Below are positions 61,748-64,000 of a stretch of DNA of 64,000 nt, piece by piece (the first letter of the stretch is position 1; each line of letters starts with the position of its first letter). Under the pieces are notes generated by a model, which made no database searches, was not told where the DNA came from, and worked only from the letters and a program-made list of their open reading frames with translations. A program made the position numbers and the translations under genes. This DNA is from Eremophila alpestris peregrina (Eukaryota; Chordata; Aves; Passeriformes; Alaudidae), in assembly GCA_009792885.1 (NCBI GenBank), contig WMCF01000113.1, forward strand, positions 1,421,613-1,485,612, in the 5' to 3' direction.

Positions 61748-63869
61748 CTAAGACGTCCTGATGAGTGGGGACCTCTCTTCTTCCGTGCTCTGGAACAACA
61801 AAACCACAGCAAGTTAAACGTGGCCATGAGAGACCTTTCACCTTGGGAAGCTGGGCTGCCCAGACTCCAAGCAGGGAAAGGAAAAGCTCCTACTTCTAAG
61901 GACAATTTCCTTTAAGAGAGCCAGAGCTGTAACTAAGAAAGCACCAGGGGGTGGGTGGCACCTGTTGGTAGCCCCTGACCCAGGAGGGAAGGCCAGAACC
62001 ACCCAGGGATCATAACAAGAGCCTCAAACTGCTGGATTACCTCTGCTTGCAGGAAAAGCAACAAAAAGCAAAGCAGGAAAAGCATGGAATGCCGGTGTCC
62101 CTTTGTCCTTTTTACCCCTGTAGAGTGTTCCAGCACATCCAAGAGAGCTGGGTGGAGCAGGAATTCCTGGGACAGGTTTTGGGCAGTGGGGCAGATTGAC
62201 ACCCTGGCTGAGCTGCTGACAGCACAGGCAGGCTCAGAAGGAAAGGGAAACAGGAAAAAAAGGACCAGTCTCTCCTGCACAGAAGACTGCAGTACAGTCC
62301 CATGGGGATGGGATGGCAGTGGGACCCACTGATCCAGAGGGGTCTCCCAGGCACAGAGGGAAGTTGTAAGACAGCATTTAGGGAACACCAAACACACGAG
62401 ACCACAGTAAGCCCACAGCAACTACAAGGAGAAAACAGCCTCCTAGAGAACCCAGGCTATTCCTCTAATCAAAGGCTCCACTCTTGGTGTCATCTGAACC
62501 CTGTTATGGTGAAATACTGCTATCAGCTTTTGCCCTGACAGGCACCTTAATGCCAGCATGTCATCTTGAGACAGAACTTCTCATAAACAGATTTACAGAC
62601 TGTCTTGTAAATAGACAATACTGGAGAATACTTCCTGCTGCTGCTGTGGGTGCAATTCATCTGTTCTTCGGCCACAAATTTGCATTATGATTCTGGAAAA
62701 TAATCCACTGGCACAACGCAGTTCTGCTGAGAACGCTGACACCAACTAAATCTGTGCTCAAATATGGTGGAGTTTTTGCATCTTATCCTTCAGGGTCCTC
62801 TAGACAGGCTGATTTATTTCACTACTGTTGGCAAGGGGATTGGGCACAGAGACAGGACCTGCCTTACCAGGCTTCTTGGATTAACTCTGCTCCTTTGCTT
62901 TGGCGCGTTTATTCTGAGTCTATTAAAAGTTCCCCTCCCTAGAAAGGTCATTCCCAACAAAAACATTATAAAAAATACGTGCAAAAAGAAACCAAAAGGT
63001 AAAAATCAACCATTAAAAAAAATTAAATGCAGGCAGATGGACAGCAAGGAAAAGTCAAATCCAAGAGCTGCTTACCTCGTCACTTGTCCCCTGGGACCTG
63101 CACACCATCACAATGAAAACAATCCCAAACACAATCCCCAGAGCCATGATTACAAAGGGGATCCCAGTCACAACACTGGCTTCCAGCAGGACGTGCCTGA
63201 GTTTGCTGGCAGATGCTTCATCAATCAGAACACTCTGGAGCAGAGAGAGTTGATGAGGAAAAAAAAATAAATTTATTTATTTCTGTGCTTTCTGTAAGAC
63301 CATTTTTATGATGGGCAGGGAAACAACACTCCCACAACTATTCCACCACCGTTTCACTGCTTCCTGACATACTTCCCCTTAAAATTCTTCCGGGGGCATA
63401 GGGATCACCTAGTAGTCTGTATTTCAAAGGAAAATAGGGATTTTTAACTTTTCTTTTAGGATGGACTAATACCAATTGATTCAGTGATCCAGCTACAGCA
63501 CTGGAATATTCACAACAGATGACTCAAAAAGAAGTGCAATCTCCTGAAGTCCTGCCTCTGTCTGAGCACTCCTTTTCCTCATGGCCAACTCCTTTAAGAG
63601 GAGTGTCTGGCTGAGAGTGTTTGGCAGGGCTGAACTTAACACTACAACAAGCAGCAGGAGGGTGTTAGGTAAGAAACAGCAGCCTATAGCTGCACAAACA
63701 ACCTACAGCTGTACAAACAACAAGAAAATCAGCATTTTCTTTTCTGGCTAGCTCAGAAGGTATTTCTGCAAGCATTAACATGCCACAATGCTGCAAAGAC
63801 ATAGCAAAACTATTTACCTCATTTATATACATCACTGGGAAAATCAGCGTTCGGATGTTGCCTGTTTCA
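61748..63869 (-). CDS. SCARB2: Scavenger receptor class B member 2 (LIMP-2), C-terminal exons
   Basis: CD36-family lysosomal membrane glycoprotein that carries beta-glucocerebrosidase to lysosomes. Only the last three coding exons are in the window, in transcript order 63818-63869, 63076-63234 and 61748-61789 (TAG); the rest lies to the right. They code the end of the lumenal domain (ETGNIRTLIFPVMYINE, human ETGDIRTMVFPVMYLNE), then SVLIDEASASKLR and the second membrane segment (about 24 residues around VTGIPFVIMALGIVFGIVFI). The cytoplasmic tail ends EEERSPLIRTS. That tail keeps the acidic dileucine-type sorting signal (E-x-x-x-L-I), and has one more terminal Ser than human (APLIRT). The 42-nt last exon was placed by this tail homology and phase 0 borders. 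Confidence 0.94.
61790..63075 (-). other. SCARB2: SCARB2 last intron
   Basis: A 1.3-kb intron between the membrane-segment exon and the 14-codon last exon. Open frames inside it on either strand show no family features. Confidence 0.7.
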
Positions 63870-64000
63870 CTGTATGGAAAAAAAAAAAAGATAGGTTTGA
63901 ATTTTTTCACCTGAGGATTATGAAGACAGATTTAGCAAGAACAATGAATGAGGAAAGTGTCCCTAAAAAACCTCTGGGCTGTTCGTTTTTGCTGTGGATT
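63870..64000 (-). other. SCARB2: SCARB2 intron, running off the right edge
   Basis: The acceptor region of the 63818-63869 exon has a long pyrimidine tract on the minus strand (a plus-strand A run at about 63878-63889), then intron sequence to the window end. Confidence 0.7.

Noticed and set aside
62764..63270. A 168-codon plus-strand open frame
   Set aside because: It runs antisense through a SCARB2 coding exon and its intron. Lys/Asn-rich low-complexity translation with no conserved motif.
1..64000. Novel multi-gene system, CRISPR array, tRNA or rRNA genes
   Set aside because: All clear coding signal belongs to six known vertebrate genes. No direct-repeat/spacer array, cloverleaf or rRNA signature was seen by eye; a tRNA scan was not possible.

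Overview
The window is a piece of bird nuclear genome. The genes are vertebrate, spliced and compact: most introns are below 1 kb. A degraded CR1 LINE, the dominant retroposon family of birds, lies at about 60.55-60.74 kb. Protein similarity and gene order fit an avian orthologue of human 4q13/4q21. I cannot name the species.

Layout from left to right: (1) the 3' three coding exons of JCHAIN, the immunoglobulin joining chain, plus strand, with its first exon off the left edge. (2) SDAD1, plus strand, 22 coding exons, starting in a CpG island at 5.2-5.9 kb. (3) NAAA, plus strand, 10 coding exons, starting in a second CpG island; exon 5 lacks one base and is frameshifted as sequenced. (4) About 6 kb with no recognised gene. 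(5) PPEF2, plus strand, 16 coding exons, with an isolated first coding exon carrying a myristoylation signal. (6) NUP54, minus strand, 13 coding exons, tail-to-tail with PPEF2, starting in a third CpG island that contains a striking CCAAT-box tandem array. (7) The last three coding exons of SCARB2, minus strand, running off the right edge.

The order SDAD1+, NAAA+, PPEF2+, NUP54-, SCARB2- is what the human order PPEF2-, NAAA-, SDAD1-, CXCL9/10/11-, ART3+, NUP54-, SCARB2- becomes if the PPEF2-SDAD1 block is inverted. No CXCL or ART3 exon was recognised here, and JCHAIN, several megabases away in human, is the neighbour of SDAD1. The genes are not an operon and have unrelated jobs: polymeric antibody assembly (JCHAIN), 60S ribosome biogenesis (SDAD1), lysosomal lipid-amide hydrolysis (NAAA), a calcium/calmodulin-linked phosphatase of sensory cells (PPEF2), the nuclear pore channel (NUP54) and lysosomal membrane/enzyme sorting (SCARB2).

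I found no bacterial-type system, CRISPR array, tRNA or rRNA gene. The points most worth a second look are the NAAA frameshift, the nine-unit CCAAT array in NUP54 intron 1, an additional in-frame FG-repeat exon in NUP54, a GC-AG intron in PPEF2, and the rearranged gene order. Exon limits were set by hand from splice sites, reading phase and remembered mammalian protein sequences. No alignment could be run.
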